Shown in pieces: positions 16,350 to 25,630 of a stretch of DNA of 64,000 nt (position 1 is its first letter; every line of letters begins with the position of its first letter). The notes below the pieces were generated by a model, which was not told the DNA's origin, made no database searches, and worked only from the letters and a program-made list of their open reading frames with translations. This stretch comes from Mycobacterium malmoense (GTDB lineage Bacteria; Actinomycetota; Actinomycetes; Mycobacteriales; Mycobacteriaceae): assembly GCF_019645855.1 (NCBI RefSeq), contig NZ_CP080999.1, positions 558,001-622,000 on the forward strand, read 5' to 3'. The position numbers and the translations under genes are program-made.

Positions 16350-16922
16350 GTGCTGCTCTCCGATCGTGATCTCAGGGCCGAAATCACGGCCGGCCGGCTG
16401 GGTATCGACCCGTTCGACGACTCCCTAGTGCAGCCGTCCAGCATTGACGTCCGCCTCGACCGCATGTTCCGGGTCTTCAACAACACGCGCTACACCCACA
16501 TCGACCCCGCACAGCAGCAGGACGAGCTGACGACCCTGGTGGAACCCATTAACGGCGAACCGTTCGTGCTGCATCCGGGCGAGTTCGTGCTCGGCTCGAC
16601 GCTGGAGCTCTTCACGCTGCCCGACCACCTCGCGGGGCGGTTGGAGGGCAAGTCGTCTCTGGGCCGCTTAGGTCTGCTGACGCATTCGACTGCCGGCTTC
16701 ATCGATCCCGGGTTCAGCGGCCACATCACGCTCGAACTGTCCAACGTCGCCAACCTGCCGATCACGCTGTGGCCGGGCATGAAGATCGGTCAGCTGTGTA
16801 TTTTGCGGTTAACCAGCCCCGCGGAACACCCCTACGGCAGCTCGCGCGTGGGGTCGAAGTACCAGGGTCAGCGGGGACCGACGGCGTCTCGCTCCTACCA
16901 GAATTTCATAAGACCTTCCTAG
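16350..16922 (+). CDS. dcd: dCTP deaminase (probably bifunctional, dUMP-forming)
   Basis: The 190-aa protein is a complete Dcd: substrate loop EGKSSLGRLGL, catalytic HSTAGFIDPGFSGHITLELSN with the catalytic Glu, and C-terminal lid GSKYQGQRGPTASRSYQ. The M. tuberculosis enzyme both deaminates dCTP and hydrolyses dUTP to dUMP for thymidylate synthesis, and the same is expected here. The start is GTG 16350. A decayed copy of its 3' end lies near 18946-19009. Confidence 0.95.
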   Translation: MLLSDRDLRAEITAGRLGIDPFDDSLVQPSSIDVRLDRMFRVFNNTRYTHIDPAQQQDELTTLVEPINGEPFVLHPGEFVLGSTLELFTLPDHLAGRLEGKSSLGRLGLLTHSTAGFIDPGFSGHITLELSNVANLPITLWPGMKIGQLCILRLTSPAEHPYGSSRVGSKYQGQRGPTASRSYQNFIRPS

Positions 16923-17027
16923 GTTCGGCAGGGCGTCCACACAGCCTTTCTGCGCGATGATTAGTTGGTCCCTGGTCGCTCCTCCGCCGACCACGGCTTG
17001 GCTAGCAATATTTAGGAGGGGTTGGTA

Positions 17028-18857
17028 TTGGATATCGTGCTCGGGATGTCGATGGCACCGGCGTCGATCCAGATGGTCGTGCTCGAAGGCGAAAACGCAG
17101 ACGGCGCCACGGTGGAAGAGGACGAGTTTGACGTCACTGCTGCCGACGACTCGGCCACTGCGAGCGCGCCCGACCAAGTAATCGCCGCCATCCTGGGCAC
17201 CCGCGAGGGCGCCGCCGACGCCGGCCTGGAGCTGTCGGCTATCGGCGTGACGTGGACCGATCAGCTCGAAGCGGCCGCTTTGCGTGACGCGCTGGCCGTC
17301 CACAAGATCGAGAACGTCATGCTGGTCTCGGCGTTTCTGGCCGCGACAGCGCTGGCTCAAAACGTCGGCGGGGCGATGGGTTACGAGCGCACCGCGGTGC
17401 TTTTCGTGGAGCCCGACACCGCGAGGTTGGCCGTCGTCGAGACCTCCGACGGCTCCATCGCCGATATCCACAAACAGCCGATCTATGCCGAGTCCTACGA
17501 CGACGCCACCGCACAACTCACCGGCATGGTGGCCGGACTGGAGGACCTGGAATCCGCTCCGGGCGGCCTGTTCGTGGTCGGTTCGGGCGTTGACATCGCC
17601 CCGATCAAGCCGGCGCTGCAGACGGCGACCTCGCTTGATGTCAGCGTCCCGGAGGAGCCGGAGACGGCGCTGGCCCGCGGGGCCGCCCTGGCGTCGGCGA
17701 ACGCGCCGCTGTTCGCCTCGTCGACCGCGGCGCTGGCCTACGCCCAAGACCCCGGCACCGGGGCGGTCGGCCGGCACGCCTTGCCCGAATACCTCAGCGT
17801 CGGGCCTGAGCTCGGTGACGATGACCTTGCCTACAGCGCTGTGCCGGACGACGACGCCAATGTCCCGACCGTCGTCATAGAGGAACCCTTCGCTCCCGAA
17901 CAGGATCAACCGCGTCGCAGGCCGGTCCTGCTGATCGGCAGCGGATTGGCGGTCGTTGGCATCAGCGCGGTGCTGGCGCTGGAGATTGCGCTGGCGATCG
18001 GCATCCGCACGACCGTCGCTTTGCGGCCCACGCCCGGCCAAAACCTCATCGTGCCAACCCAACAGGCGCCCGCTCCCGCGCCGGTTGAGGCTTCTCCGCC
18101 GAAGCCGAAGGTCAGCGTGCCGCAGCCGATGGCGGCTCCCAAGCCGCTGAACCCGCCGGCCGCCGCACCGCTCCCCGCGGCTCCTCCGGTTCCCGCCGCC
18201 CCTCCGGTTCCGGTGGCTCCGATGGTGCCGGTTCCGGTTGTGGTCCCTCGCGTGGCGCCGGTTCCCGTGCCCCCGGTCCACGTGCCGGTTCCCGACCAGA
18301 TAGTGAGCCCACCGGTCGTTCAGACCCCGCCGCATCTCTCCGCACCGCAACCCGTGGTGCCCCAAGCGCCGGTGCACGTGCGGCCGCCGCAGTCGCCCTC
18401 GTCGCAAGGCGGTGGCACCATCCCACATTCGCCGCCCCACCAAGCTCCCCCGGGACAAGGCTTGCCGCCCAAGCCAAGTGGCCCTGGCGGCCAGGGCGGC
18501 GGACACTTTCCGGCCCCCGGCGCGGGCCCTGGCGGCATCGGCGGTGAGCCCGCTGGTCCTGGGCCGTTCGGCGGTGGTGGCCCGTTCGGTGGCGGTGGCC
18601 CGTTTGGTGGTGGGCCTGTTGGTGGTGGTGGCCCGTTTGGTGGTGGCGGGCCTGCTGGTCCTGGGCCGTTCGGTGGTGGCGGCCTGTTTGGTGGTGGTGG
18701 CCCGTTTGGCGGCGGTCATGGTGGTGGCCCGTTTGGTGGCGGCGGCGGGCCGTTTGGCGGCTTCGGTGGTGGCCACGGCGGCGGCGGATTTGGCGGCTTC
18801 GGTGGTGGCCACGGCGGGTTCGGCGGTGGCTTTGGTGGTGGCGGCGGACACAGGTAA
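17028..18857 (+). CDS. Anchored Hsp70-like (DUF7159-type) protein with Pro/Gly-rich tail, copy 1
   Basis: The 609-aa protein has three parts. Residues 1 to about 240 form an Hsp70/actin-like domain with worn motifs: LGMSMAPASIQMVVLEGE replaces the first phosphate loop, LFVEPDTARLAVVET the second, while FVVGSGVDIAPIKPAL and ETALARGAALASAN keep the adenosine-side pattern seen in DnaK. A membrane helix follows at about 298-326. The tail is Pro-rich, then Gly-rich with many GGGPFGGG and GGFGGGHGG units. TTG 17028 is chosen because AGGAGG lies nine bases before it. The family name is from memory. It probably senses or scaffolds at the membrane, with the tail outside. Confidence 0.75.
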   Translation: MDIVLGMSMAPASIQMVVLEGENADGATVEEDEFDVTAADDSATASAPDQVIAAILGTREGAADAGLELSAIGVTWTDQLEAAALRDALAVHKIENVMLVSAFLAATALAQNVGGAMGYERTAVLFVEPDTARLAVVETSDGSIADIHKQPIYAESYDDATAQLTGMVAGLEDLESAPGGLFVVGSGVDIAPIKPALQTATSLDVSVPEEPETALARGAALASANAPLFASSTAALAYAQDPGTGAVGRHALPEYLSVGPELGDDDLAYSAVPDDDANVPTVVIEEPFAPEQDQPRRRPVLLIGSGLAVVGISAVLALEIALAIGIRTTVALRPTPGQNLIVPTQQAPAPAPVEASPPKPKVSVPQPMAAPKPLNPPAAAPLPAAPPVPAAPPVPVAPMVPVPVVVPRVAPVPVPPVHVPVPDQIVSPPVVQTPPHLSAPQPVVPQAPVHVRPPQSPSSQGGGTIPHSPPHQAPPGQGLPPKPSGPGGQGGGHFPAPGAGPGGIGGEPAGPGPFGGGGPFGGGGPFGGGPVGGGGPFGGGGPAGPGPFGGGGLFGGGGPFGGGHGGGPFGGGGGPFGGFGGGHGGGGFGGFGGGHGGFGGGFGGGGGHR

Positions 18858-18945
18858 CCGTCCGCGGCAGCCGGATGTCGCTCAGCGTTGCAACACGGTT
18901 AACGCACGCTGGCCTGTCCTTAACACCGCGCGGCTACGCGGGTAG

Positions 18946-19009
18946 GGTCGAAGTATTGGGGTAGACCGAAAACCGCACTGCCCCGTTTCCTATAACCAGA
19001 ACTTCATAA
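18946..19009 (+). pseudogene. Decayed copy of the dcd 3' end
   Basis: This intergenic segment keeps blocks of the dcd end: GGTCGAAGTA, then ACCGA, then CCAGAA-TTCATAA, in the same order as 16852-16914. In one frame it reads SYNQNF beside dcd's SYQNF. The simplest reading is that a tandem duplication carried the tail of dcd together with the first anchored gene. The match is short and imperfect. Confidence 0.4.
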
Positions 19010-19144
19010 CGCCCCCAGCCAATTCCGGACCATAAAGCCTGCGTGCTGCTGTGGCAATCAAGTCCGTGGTTGATAGCTGAAAAATCGTGTCGTCGGTGCA
19101 CTTGTCGCCGTGACACAGCAAACTACCGAGGGGGAACTTTAGCG

Positions 19145-20704
19145 GTGGTGGGCATCGTGCTTGGCGTCTCGATGGCGCCAAAGAAGGTCCGCATGGTGCT
19201 GGTCGAGGGTGAAGGCGCCGACGGGGCCGCTGTCGACCAGGACACCTTCGACGTCGACGGGGATCTGTCGCCCTCGACGGCGCCCAATCAGGTGCTCTCC
19301 GCGATCCTGGGCACTCGGGAAGGCGCCGCGGAAGGTGGCTACCAGCTGCTATCGACGGGAGTGACGTGGACCGATCACGTCGAGGCCGCGCTGCTGCGTG
19401 ACGCGCTGATCGCCCACAAGATCGAGAACGTCATGCTGGTCTCGGCCTTTATGGCTGCAGCCGCGCTGACCCAGGCTGTCGGCGACGCCACTAACTACGC
19501 GCGCACCGCGCTGCTCTTCGTCGAGCCGTACTCGGCGACCCTGGCTGTGGTTAACACCGCCGACGGATCGATCTCCGAAGTGCGCCGCAGGGTTCTTGCT
19601 GACGACGAAGACCAGGCTGTGGCCGAACTTGTCGAGATGGTTTCCGGAGCCGAAGCGCTGGAAGCGCGCCCGGAGGGTGTGGTCGTCGTTGGGTCTGGCG
19701 TCGATATCCCGCTGATCAAGCCGGCTTTGGAGGCCGCAACTTCACTGGACTTGTCCGCACCCGACGAGCCGGAGATGGCCCTGGCTCGTGGCGCGGCGCT
19801 GGCTTCGGCGAACGCGCCGCTGTTCGCGTCGTCCACAGCCGCGCTGGCTTACGCGCTCGACCCCGGCACCGGCGAGGTAGACCCGTTAGCTCTCGCCGGC
19901 CAGTCTCCCGGATTACTGCCCGGATACCTGCCCGAATACCGCGGCGTCCCAGAGCTTCCCGCCGCCGCCAAGAAGGGCAAGCTCAACGTCGCCTACAGCG
20001 CCGTGCCGGACGAGGACGCTGATGCCGAGACCGTCATCGGTCTGGACGAGAGTGCGCAGCGGCGCAAATCCGTCCTGCTGGCAGGCAGCGCGCTGGCGGT
20101 GATCTTCATCAGCGCGGTTGTGGCGCTTGAGATTGCGCTGGCGATAAGCATCCGCCCGACAGTTGCGTTGCGGCCCAGCCCCAACGAAAACATCATCGCC
20201 CCAACCCAACCCGTGCCGGCGCCGATACCTCAGGCGAAGCCGAAAGTCCAGGTGCCTGCACCGGTGGCGGCGCCCCACCCCATGAACCCACCAGCCATAG
20301 CTCCGGCTCCCGTGGCTCCGCGGGCCGTCCCGGTGCCCGTGGTTCCACCGCCCGTGTTCGTTCCTGTGCCTCGCGTACCGCTTGTCCAACCTCCGGTGGG
20401 CGGCGGTCGCGGGCCCTTCGGCGGCGGGCCGGGCCCCCGTGGTCCCTTTGGTGGTGGTCGTGGTCCGTTCGGTGGTGGTCCTTTTGGCGGCGGTCACGGT
20501 CCGTTCGGTGGTGGTCCGTTTGGTGGTGGTCACGGTCCCTTCGGTGGTGGTCCCTTTGGTGGCCATGGCCTATTTGGCGGTGGCCACGGATTCGGTGGTT
20601 TCGGTGGCGGGCATGGATTCGGTGGCTTTGGCCACGGGTTCGGTGGTTTCGGGCACGGGTTCGGTGGCTTTGGTCACGGGTTCGGTGGTTTTGGGCACAG
20701 GTAG
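19145..20704 (+). CDS. Anchored Hsp70-like (DUF7159-type) protein, copy 2
   Basis: The 519-aa paralogue has the same plan: N-terminal domain with VGIVLGVSMAPKKVRMVLVEG, ALLFVEPYSATLAVVNT, VVVGSGVDIPLIKPALEAAT and PEMALARGAALASAN; membrane helix near 308-336; a Pro-rich spacer; and a tail of GGGPFGGGHG then GGFGHGF repeats ending at GFGHR. Start GTG 19145 follows GAGGGGG by nine bases; GTG 19148 is also possible. It is very similar to copy 1 in the N-terminal domain but the tails differ in repeat unit and length. Confidence 0.75.
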   Translation: MVGIVLGVSMAPKKVRMVLVEGEGADGAAVDQDTFDVDGDLSPSTAPNQVLSAILGTREGAAEGGYQLLSTGVTWTDHVEAALLRDALIAHKIENVMLVSAFMAAAALTQAVGDATNYARTALLFVEPYSATLAVVNTADGSISEVRRRVLADDEDQAVAELVEMVSGAEALEARPEGVVVVGSGVDIPLIKPALEAATSLDLSAPDEPEMALARGAALASANAPLFASSTAALAYALDPGTGEVDPLALAGQSPGLLPGYLPEYRGVPELPAAAKKGKLNVAYSAVPDEDADAETVIGLDESAQRRKSVLLAGSALAVIFISAVVALEIALAISIRPTVALRPSPNENIIAPTQPVPAPIPQAKPKVQVPAPVAAPHPMNPPAIAPAPVAPRAVPVPVVPPPVFVPVPRVPLVQPPVGGGRGPFGGGPGPRGPFGGGRGPFGGGPFGGGHGPFGGGPFGGGHGPFGGGPFGGHGLFGGGHGFGGFGGGHGFGGFGHGFGGFGHGFGGFGHGFGGFGHR

Positions 20705-20980
20705 CCGTTCGCAGCGGCGAGCGGACGGCCGCGACATCTTTCTCGTCGGCTCTGGTTGACCCCATGTTCCGTAACGGTCTCGGCGGTTGGTTTGTCGCAG
20801 CCAGGGCCACGGGATCCTGGCGCCCTAGCCGTAATCGGGCCGGTCCCGGACCAGTGGAACGGCGTAAAATCGACAAACTAGGGGAATACAGGGTGGGGAT
20901 CGCCGACGTGTCGCTGTCGCTGGAGTTCGCTTTGATCACGTCCCCGACATCACTGGCTAGCAAACGACGATGGAGGAACT

Positions 20981-22438
20981 TTGGACACCGTGCTTGGCGT
21001 GTCGATGGCGCCGACGGCAGTCCGGATGGTGCTGGTCGAGGGTGAGAATGGCGACGGCGCCACCGTCGACGAAGACAATTTCAACGTGGCAGCTGACGAC
21101 GACACGGCAACGGTCACTGCGGCGGACCAGGTAGTCTCGGCGATCTTGGGGACCCGGGAGGGCGCAGCCGAGGGCGGCTACCAACTGGCATCGACCGGCG
21201 TCACGTTCACGGATCCTCTGGAGGCCGCCGCTCTGCGCGATGCGCTGGCCGCCCACAAGGTCGAGAACGTGATGTTGGTCTCGGCCTTTTTGGCCGCGGC
21301 CGCGCTGGCCCAAGCGGTCGGCAACCAAACCAACTATGCGCACACGGCGCTGTTGTACATCGAGCCCGACACCGCGACCCTGGCGGTGGTCGACAGCGCG
21401 GATGGGTCGGTCACCGACGTTCACCGTCAGGCCCTGCCCGACGACGACGAAGCGGCGGTGACCCAGCTGGCCACGATGGTGTCTGGTGCCGAGGAGTTGG
21501 CGACACGCCCGGACGCCGTGTTCGTCGTCGGTTCCGGCATCGACATCCCGATGATCAAGCCGGCTTTGGAGGCGGCAACCACCCTGCCGTTGGCGGCGCC
21601 TGAGGAGCCGGACACGGCGTTGGCCCGGGGAGCCGCGCTGGCATCGGCGAATGCGCCCCTCTTCGCGTCCTCCACTGCCGCGCTGGCCTATGCCCAGGAC
21701 CCGGGTACCGGCGCCATCGACCCGTTCGCGATGGCCCCCGGCTACTTCGAAACTCCGGGCGACGCCGGCGAGGACGCGCTCGCCTACAGCGCTGTCCCCG
21801 ACGAATTCGACGACGCCTATACCGGCGAGCACACCGCCATGACCCAGCTCGTCGGCGCAGGCTATCGCGACCGTCGGTCGTTCAGGTTGGTTGGGAGCGC
21901 TTTGGCGGCGGTCTTCATCGTTGGTGTGACGGCGCTGGTTGTTTCGCTGGCGATCGCCATCCGGCCAACCGCCGGTGTGCGGCCCGATCCCGGGCACCAC
22001 GTCGTCGCTCCCACCCAGGCGGCGCCCGCGCCTGCAGCTCCTGCTCCGACGGCCGCTCCGGTACCCGAAGCCCCGGCGCCCGCTCCGGCCCCGGAAGCCC
22101 CGGCGTCCGCGCCGGCCCCCGAAGCCCCGGCGCCCGCTCCTGCTCCGGTCCCTGAGGCTCCTGCTCCGGCGCCCGCTCCGGTTCCTGAAGCTCCGGCGCC
22201 CGCTCCCGCACCGCCGCCGCTGGCGCCCGTCCCAGTGCCCATTCCGCTGCCGATTCCCCCGATCATCGGTGGGCCCGGGCCAGTCGGGCCGTTCGGGCCC
22301 GGTGGCGGCGGACACCCCGGGGGTGGGTTCCCCGGCGGTCCGCACGGCGGCGGTGGGTTCCCGGGCGGTCCGCACGGCGGGTTTGGTGGCGGTCACGGAC
22401 GTGGTGGGTTCGGGATCCCAGGCATCCCCGGGATCTAG
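20981..22438 (+). CDS. Anchored Hsp70-like (DUF7159-type) protein, copy 3
   Basis: The 485-aa third copy starts at TTG 20981 after GGAGG. The N-terminal domain keeps TVLGVSMAPTAVRMVLVEGE, LLYIEPDTATLAVVDS, FVVGSGIDIPMIKPALEAAT and DTALARGAALASAN. The membrane helix lies near 301-327. The tail is mainly APAPxPEAPAPAP repeats, then a short GGGFPGGPHGG region ending GIPGIPGI, so it has far less Gly than copies 1 and 2. Spacing of 276 bp from copy 2 allows a separate promoter; udgA follows after 84 bp. Confidence 0.75.
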   Translation: MDTVLGVSMAPTAVRMVLVEGENGDGATVDEDNFNVAADDDTATVTAADQVVSAILGTREGAAEGGYQLASTGVTFTDPLEAAALRDALAAHKVENVMLVSAFLAAAALAQAVGNQTNYAHTALLYIEPDTATLAVVDSADGSVTDVHRQALPDDDEAAVTQLATMVSGAEELATRPDAVFVVGSGIDIPMIKPALEAATTLPLAAPEEPDTALARGAALASANAPLFASSTAALAYAQDPGTGAIDPFAMAPGYFETPGDAGEDALAYSAVPDEFDDAYTGEHTAMTQLVGAGYRDRRSFRLVGSALAAVFIVGVTALVVSLAIAIRPTAGVRPDPGHHVVAPTQAAPAPAAPAPTAAPVPEAPAPAPAPEAPASAPAPEAPAPAPAPVPEAPAPAPAPVPEAPAPAPAPPPLAPVPVPIPLPIPPIIGGPGPVGPFGPGGGGHPGGGFPGGPHGGGGFPGGPHGGFGGGHGRGGFGIPGIPGI

Positions 22439-22522
22439 CAGCCAGTCACCTGTCATCTGCCGTTTGCCTACCGCTCAGCGCAGCGATGCAGTCAGCTCAT
22501 CGCGGCCACCTACACCGGTGGT

Positions 22523-23848
22523 ATGCGATGCACCGTCTTCGGTACGGGTTATCTGGGTGCTACCCATGCAGTCGGGATGGCGGAACTCGGACACGACGTC
22601 GTCGGGATCGATATCGATCCGGGTAAGGTCGCCAAGCTGGCCGGGGGCGACATCCCCTTTTACGAGCCGGGCCTGCGGAAGCTATTGACCGACAATTTGG
22701 CCGCGGGGCGCCTGCGGTTCACCACCGACTATGACATGGCGGCCGAGTTCGCCGATGTGCATTTCCTCGGGGTCGGGACGCCGCAAAAGAAGGGCGAATA
22801 CAGTGCCGACTTGCGCCATGTCCATGCCGTCATCGACACGCTGGTGCCGCGGCTGACCAGGCCATCGGTGCTCGTCGGGAAATCGACGGTCCCAGTCGGC
22901 ACCGCGGCCGAGCTGGGCGCCCGGGCCACGGCATTGGCGCGGAGCGGGGTCGACGTCGAAGTCGCCTGGAACCCGGAGTTTTTGCGTGAGGGTTTCGCGG
23001 TGCACGACACGTTGCATCCTGACCGCATTGTGCTTGGGGTACAGGATGATTCGAAGCGCGCCGAGGCGGCGGTGCGCGAACTGTACGGACCGCTGCTGGA
23101 CGCCGGTGTCCCCTTCTTGGTTACGGACCTGCAGACCTCGGAGTTGGTCAAGGTTTCTGCCAATGCGTTTCTGGCGACCAAGATCTCGTTTATCAACGCG
23201 ATCTCCGAGGTGTGCGAGGCCGCGGGCGCCGACGTCGGCGTGCTGGCCGATGCGCTCGGATACGACCCACGGATCGGACGCCAATGCCTCAACGCGGGTT
23301 TGGGTTTCGGCGGCGGTTGCTTGCCCAAAGACATCCGCGCGTTCATGGCCCGCGCCGGCGAGCTGGGCGCCGACCAGGCGCTGACGTTCCTGCGTGAGGT
23401 CGACAGCATCAACATGCGCCGACGCACCCGGATGGTCGAGCTGGCCACCGCCGCGTGTGGTGGCTCGCTGCTGGGCGCCAACATCGCCGTACTCGGTGCG
23501 GCGTTCAAACCCGAATCCGACGATGTGCGCGACTCGCCCGCGCTCAACGTGGCGGGCCAACTGCAGCTCAACGGCGCTGCGGTCAACGTGTACGACCCGA
23601 AAGCCTTGGACAACGCGCAGCGAGTGTTCCCGACGCTGAACTATGCGGTCTCGGTCGAAGAAGCCTGTGAGCGCGCGGATGCGGTGCTGGTGTTGACCGA
23701 ATGGCGGCAGTTCATCGATCTCGACCCCGACGACCTGGCCGATCGGGTGCGGGCCCGGGTCATCGTCGACGGCCGCAACTGCCTTGACGTCTCCCGCTGG
23801 CGGCAGGCGGGGTGGCGGGTGTTTCGGTTGGGAGCGCCGCGGCCTTAA
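22523..23848 (+). CDS. udgA: UDP-glucose 6-dehydrogenase
   Basis: The 441-aa enzyme is complete: NAD-binding MRCTVFGTGYLGATHAVGMAELG, a central domain, the catalytic cysteine in GFGGGCLPKDIRAFM, and the C-terminal UDP-binding domain (VLGAAFKPESDDVRDSPAL, VLTEWRQFIDLDP). It oxidises UDP-glucose to UDP-glucuronate, a precursor for uronic acid-containing envelope glycans. The position after dcd matches Rv0322. Confidence 0.93.
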   Translation: MRCTVFGTGYLGATHAVGMAELGHDVVGIDIDPGKVAKLAGGDIPFYEPGLRKLLTDNLAAGRLRFTTDYDMAAEFADVHFLGVGTPQKKGEYSADLRHVHAVIDTLVPRLTRPSVLVGKSTVPVGTAAELGARATALARSGVDVEVAWNPEFLREGFAVHDTLHPDRIVLGVQDDSKRAEAAVRELYGPLLDAGVPFLVTDLQTSELVKVSANAFLATKISFINAISEVCEAAGADVGVLADALGYDPRIGRQCLNAGLGFGGGCLPKDIRAFMARAGELGADQALTFLREVDSINMRRRTRMVELATAACGGSLLGANIAVLGAAFKPESDDVRDSPALNVAGQLQLNGAAVNVYDPKALDNAQRVFPTLNYAVSVEEACERADAVLVLTEWRQFIDLDPDDLADRVRARVIVDGRNCLDVSRWRQAGWRVFRLGAPRP

Positions 23849-23885
23849 ACGGGCGGTGGGCAGGCGACTGCCTGGGGTTCCCGGC

Positions 23886-24176
23886 TCAGCCGTCGATGTG
23901 CGTCGGTGGGTCGGCGAAGGTGAAATCCGCAGGGGGCTGGCCGGGACCCATCACGTCGCAGTGCCCGTCGGGTATTAGGAAGGAACTGGCGCCGCTGGGA
24001 ATCCAGCGGGGAACTGCCACGCAACGTTGCCAGGTGCCATCAGGTTGGACGGGTCCGTCGCACTTGCTGAGAACGGGCCCTCCGTATTGGCAGCCAGCGC
24101 TGGCCGGCGGCGCTGAGGTGATCAGCCCTGCGGCCATCAGCAGGGCAACCAATCCTCCGACGATGCCGCGCTTCAT
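23886..24176 (-). CDS. Small secreted Cys-containing (CDGP-type) protein
   Basis: The 96-aa protein has a signal peptide (MKRGIVGGLVALLMAAGLITSAPPASA) and a mature part of about 70 residues with four Cys: GCQYGG, SKCDGPVQPDGTWQRC and GHCDVMGPG. The CDGP motif recurs in short secreted mycobacterial proteins I remember as hypothetical. Two disulfides are likely. Role unknown. It converges with udgA; the 282 bp to the next gene start hold nothing I can call. Confidence 0.75.
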   Translation of the reverse strand: MKRGIVGGLVALLMAAGLITSAPPASAGCQYGGPVLSKCDGPVQPDGTWQRCVAVPRWIPSGASSFLIPDGHCDVMGPGQPPADFTFADPPTHIDG

Positions 24177-24458
24177 GGTTATCTCCCGTCACGTCGCCGC
24201 TGGGCGTTGCCGAGTGCTTGGGGTAGCAAATCCCGTCGACAGCGCAGCCAGCAACCAATGACGCTACCGCTTATGTACTGGTTTTGTCGCCTTTGAGGTC
24301 GTGATCCGAAGCGTCACCACGGCTATGAACACCGAAGTGAACCCACGATTTCTTCGGCACCGTTTGCTATGGAGATTGGATCGCAACGACGAGTGTCGTA
24401 CGGCCCGGTTGTGGATGAACTTCCAACTGTGGATAACCCGGCAGGTAGCCTGGCCCCC

Positions 24459-25214
24459 GTGGATTACGCGGCCGCTTTCCTGAAAGAGAACCGCGCCTTT
24501 GCGGAGTTTTTTCGCGACGTCGACGTGTCCAGGCCGGTCCCGACATGCCCCGGCTGGAGCCTGACGCAATTGTTGCGCCACGTTGGCCGCGGTGACCGCT
24601 GGGCGGCGCAGGTCGTGCGTGACCGACTCGACCATTTCCTCGACCCCCGCACCGTCGAGGGCGGCAAGCCGCCACCGGATCCCGCCGACACGATCTCCTG
24701 GTTGCATGATGGCGCGCAGCGGCTCGTCGACGCCGTCGAGTCATCGGGCGCGGAAACACCGGTATGGACCTTCCTTGGGCCGCGCCCGGCGAACTGGTGG
24801 ATCCGGCGCCGGCTGCACGAAACGGCGGTGCACCGCGCCGACACCGCCATCGCAACCGGCGGCGAATTCGCGCTCGAAGCCGACGTCGCGGCTGACGGGA
24901 TCACCGAATGGCTTGAGCGAGTGGTGATTCAGGCCGGAAGCGAGGGCGTGCCACTTCCGCTCGCGGACGGCGACACCCTGCACCTCCACGCCACCGACCC
25001 CGGGCTCGGTGAAACCGGCGAATGGACGATCGGTGTCAACGACGGCTGGGTCACCTGGTCACACGAGCACGGCAAGGGCAGTGTGGCGCTGCGCGGCGGC
25101 GCCACCGAGCTACTGCTGGCGATGGTGCGCCGGGTCCCGCTGGCCGAAACGGGCATCCAGCTGTTCGGTGACGACGCCGTGTGGCAAAACTGGCTGGATC
25201 GCACGCCGCTGTAG
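24459..25214 (+). CDS. Maleylpyruvate isomerase-like mycothiol-dependent enzyme (DinB fold)
   Basis: The 251-aa protein matches the actinobacterial mycothiol-dependent maleylpyruvate isomerase-like family: N-terminal DinB-like bundle with TCPGWSLTQLLRHVGRGDRW, where the His is a probable metal ligand, then RRRLHETAVHRADT with further His ligands, then a small C-terminal domain. The thiol and substrate are inferred. GTG 24459 gives the family-like N-terminus VDYAAAFLKENRAFAEFF; an upstream ATG at 24369 would add 30 atypical residues. Confidence 0.8.
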   Translation: MDYAAAFLKENRAFAEFFRDVDVSRPVPTCPGWSLTQLLRHVGRGDRWAAQVVRDRLDHFLDPRTVEGGKPPPDPADTISWLHDGAQRLVDAVESSGAETPVWTFLGPRPANWWIRRRLHETAVHRADTAIATGGEFALEADVAADGITEWLERVVIQAGSEGVPLPLADGDTLHLHATDPGLGETGEWTIGVNDGWVTWSHEHGKGSVALRGGATELLLAMVRRVPLAETGIQLFGDDAVWQNWLDRTPL

Positions 25215-25240
25215 CCACCGGGCACGGTAACTTGCTGACC

Positions 25241-25609
25241 ATGACCACATCGGAGATCGCCACCGTTTTGGCGTGGCACGACGCCCTCAACGCCGCCGAC
25301 CTGGACACCCTGGTCGCCCTATCCAGCGACGACATCGAGATCGGCGACACCCACGGCGCCGCGCAGGGCCACGAGGCCCTCCGGAGCTGGGCCGCCTCCC
25401 GCAAAGGGACGGCGGAGCTCGGCCGGATGTATGTGCACGACGGCGTCGTGGTCGTCGAACAGAAGGTGACCACCCCGGATGGGGCCGTCACCAACGCCGC
25501 GTCGGCATTCCGCGTGGTCCACGACCACGTCACCTCGGTGTTCCGGCACCAGGACTTGGCGTCGGCACTGGCGGCAACCGAACTGACCGAGGAAGACCTC
25601 GTAAATTAG
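25241..25609 (+). CDS. SnoaL-like NTF2-fold protein
   Basis: The 122-aa protein has the SnoaL pattern: ATVLAWHDALNAADLDTLVALSSDDIEIGD, GHEALRSWA and the ending HDHVTSVFRHQDLASAL. It may be a small isomerase or a ligand-binding protein; no substrate is indicated. It lies 26 bp after the mycothiol enzyme and 21 bp before rmlA, so the three may be one transcript. Confidence 0.8.
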   Translation: MTTSEIATVLAWHDALNAADLDTLVALSSDDIEIGDTHGAAQGHEALRSWAASRKGTAELGRMYVHDGVVVVEQKVTTPDGAVTNAASAFRVVHDHVTSVFRHQDLASALAATELTEEDLVN

Positions 25610-25630
25610 GGTCGAGTAGGGGAGCCATTC

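Noticed and set aside
18540..18850. Gly-rich repeats considered as a PE_PGRS-type protein or CRISPR-like array
   Set aside because: Repeats are coding GGGPFGGG units of irregular length, there is no PE domain upstream and there are no spacers.
16809..18851. A 680-codon open frame on the minus strand opposite the first anchored gene
   Set aside because: It is an antisense shadow of a GC-rich Pro/Gly-coding gene, with Arg/Thr-rich low-complexity translation and no domain.
20957..22456. A 499-codon minus-strand frame opposite the third anchored gene
   Set aside because: Arg/Gly-rich shadow of the APAP-repeat region.
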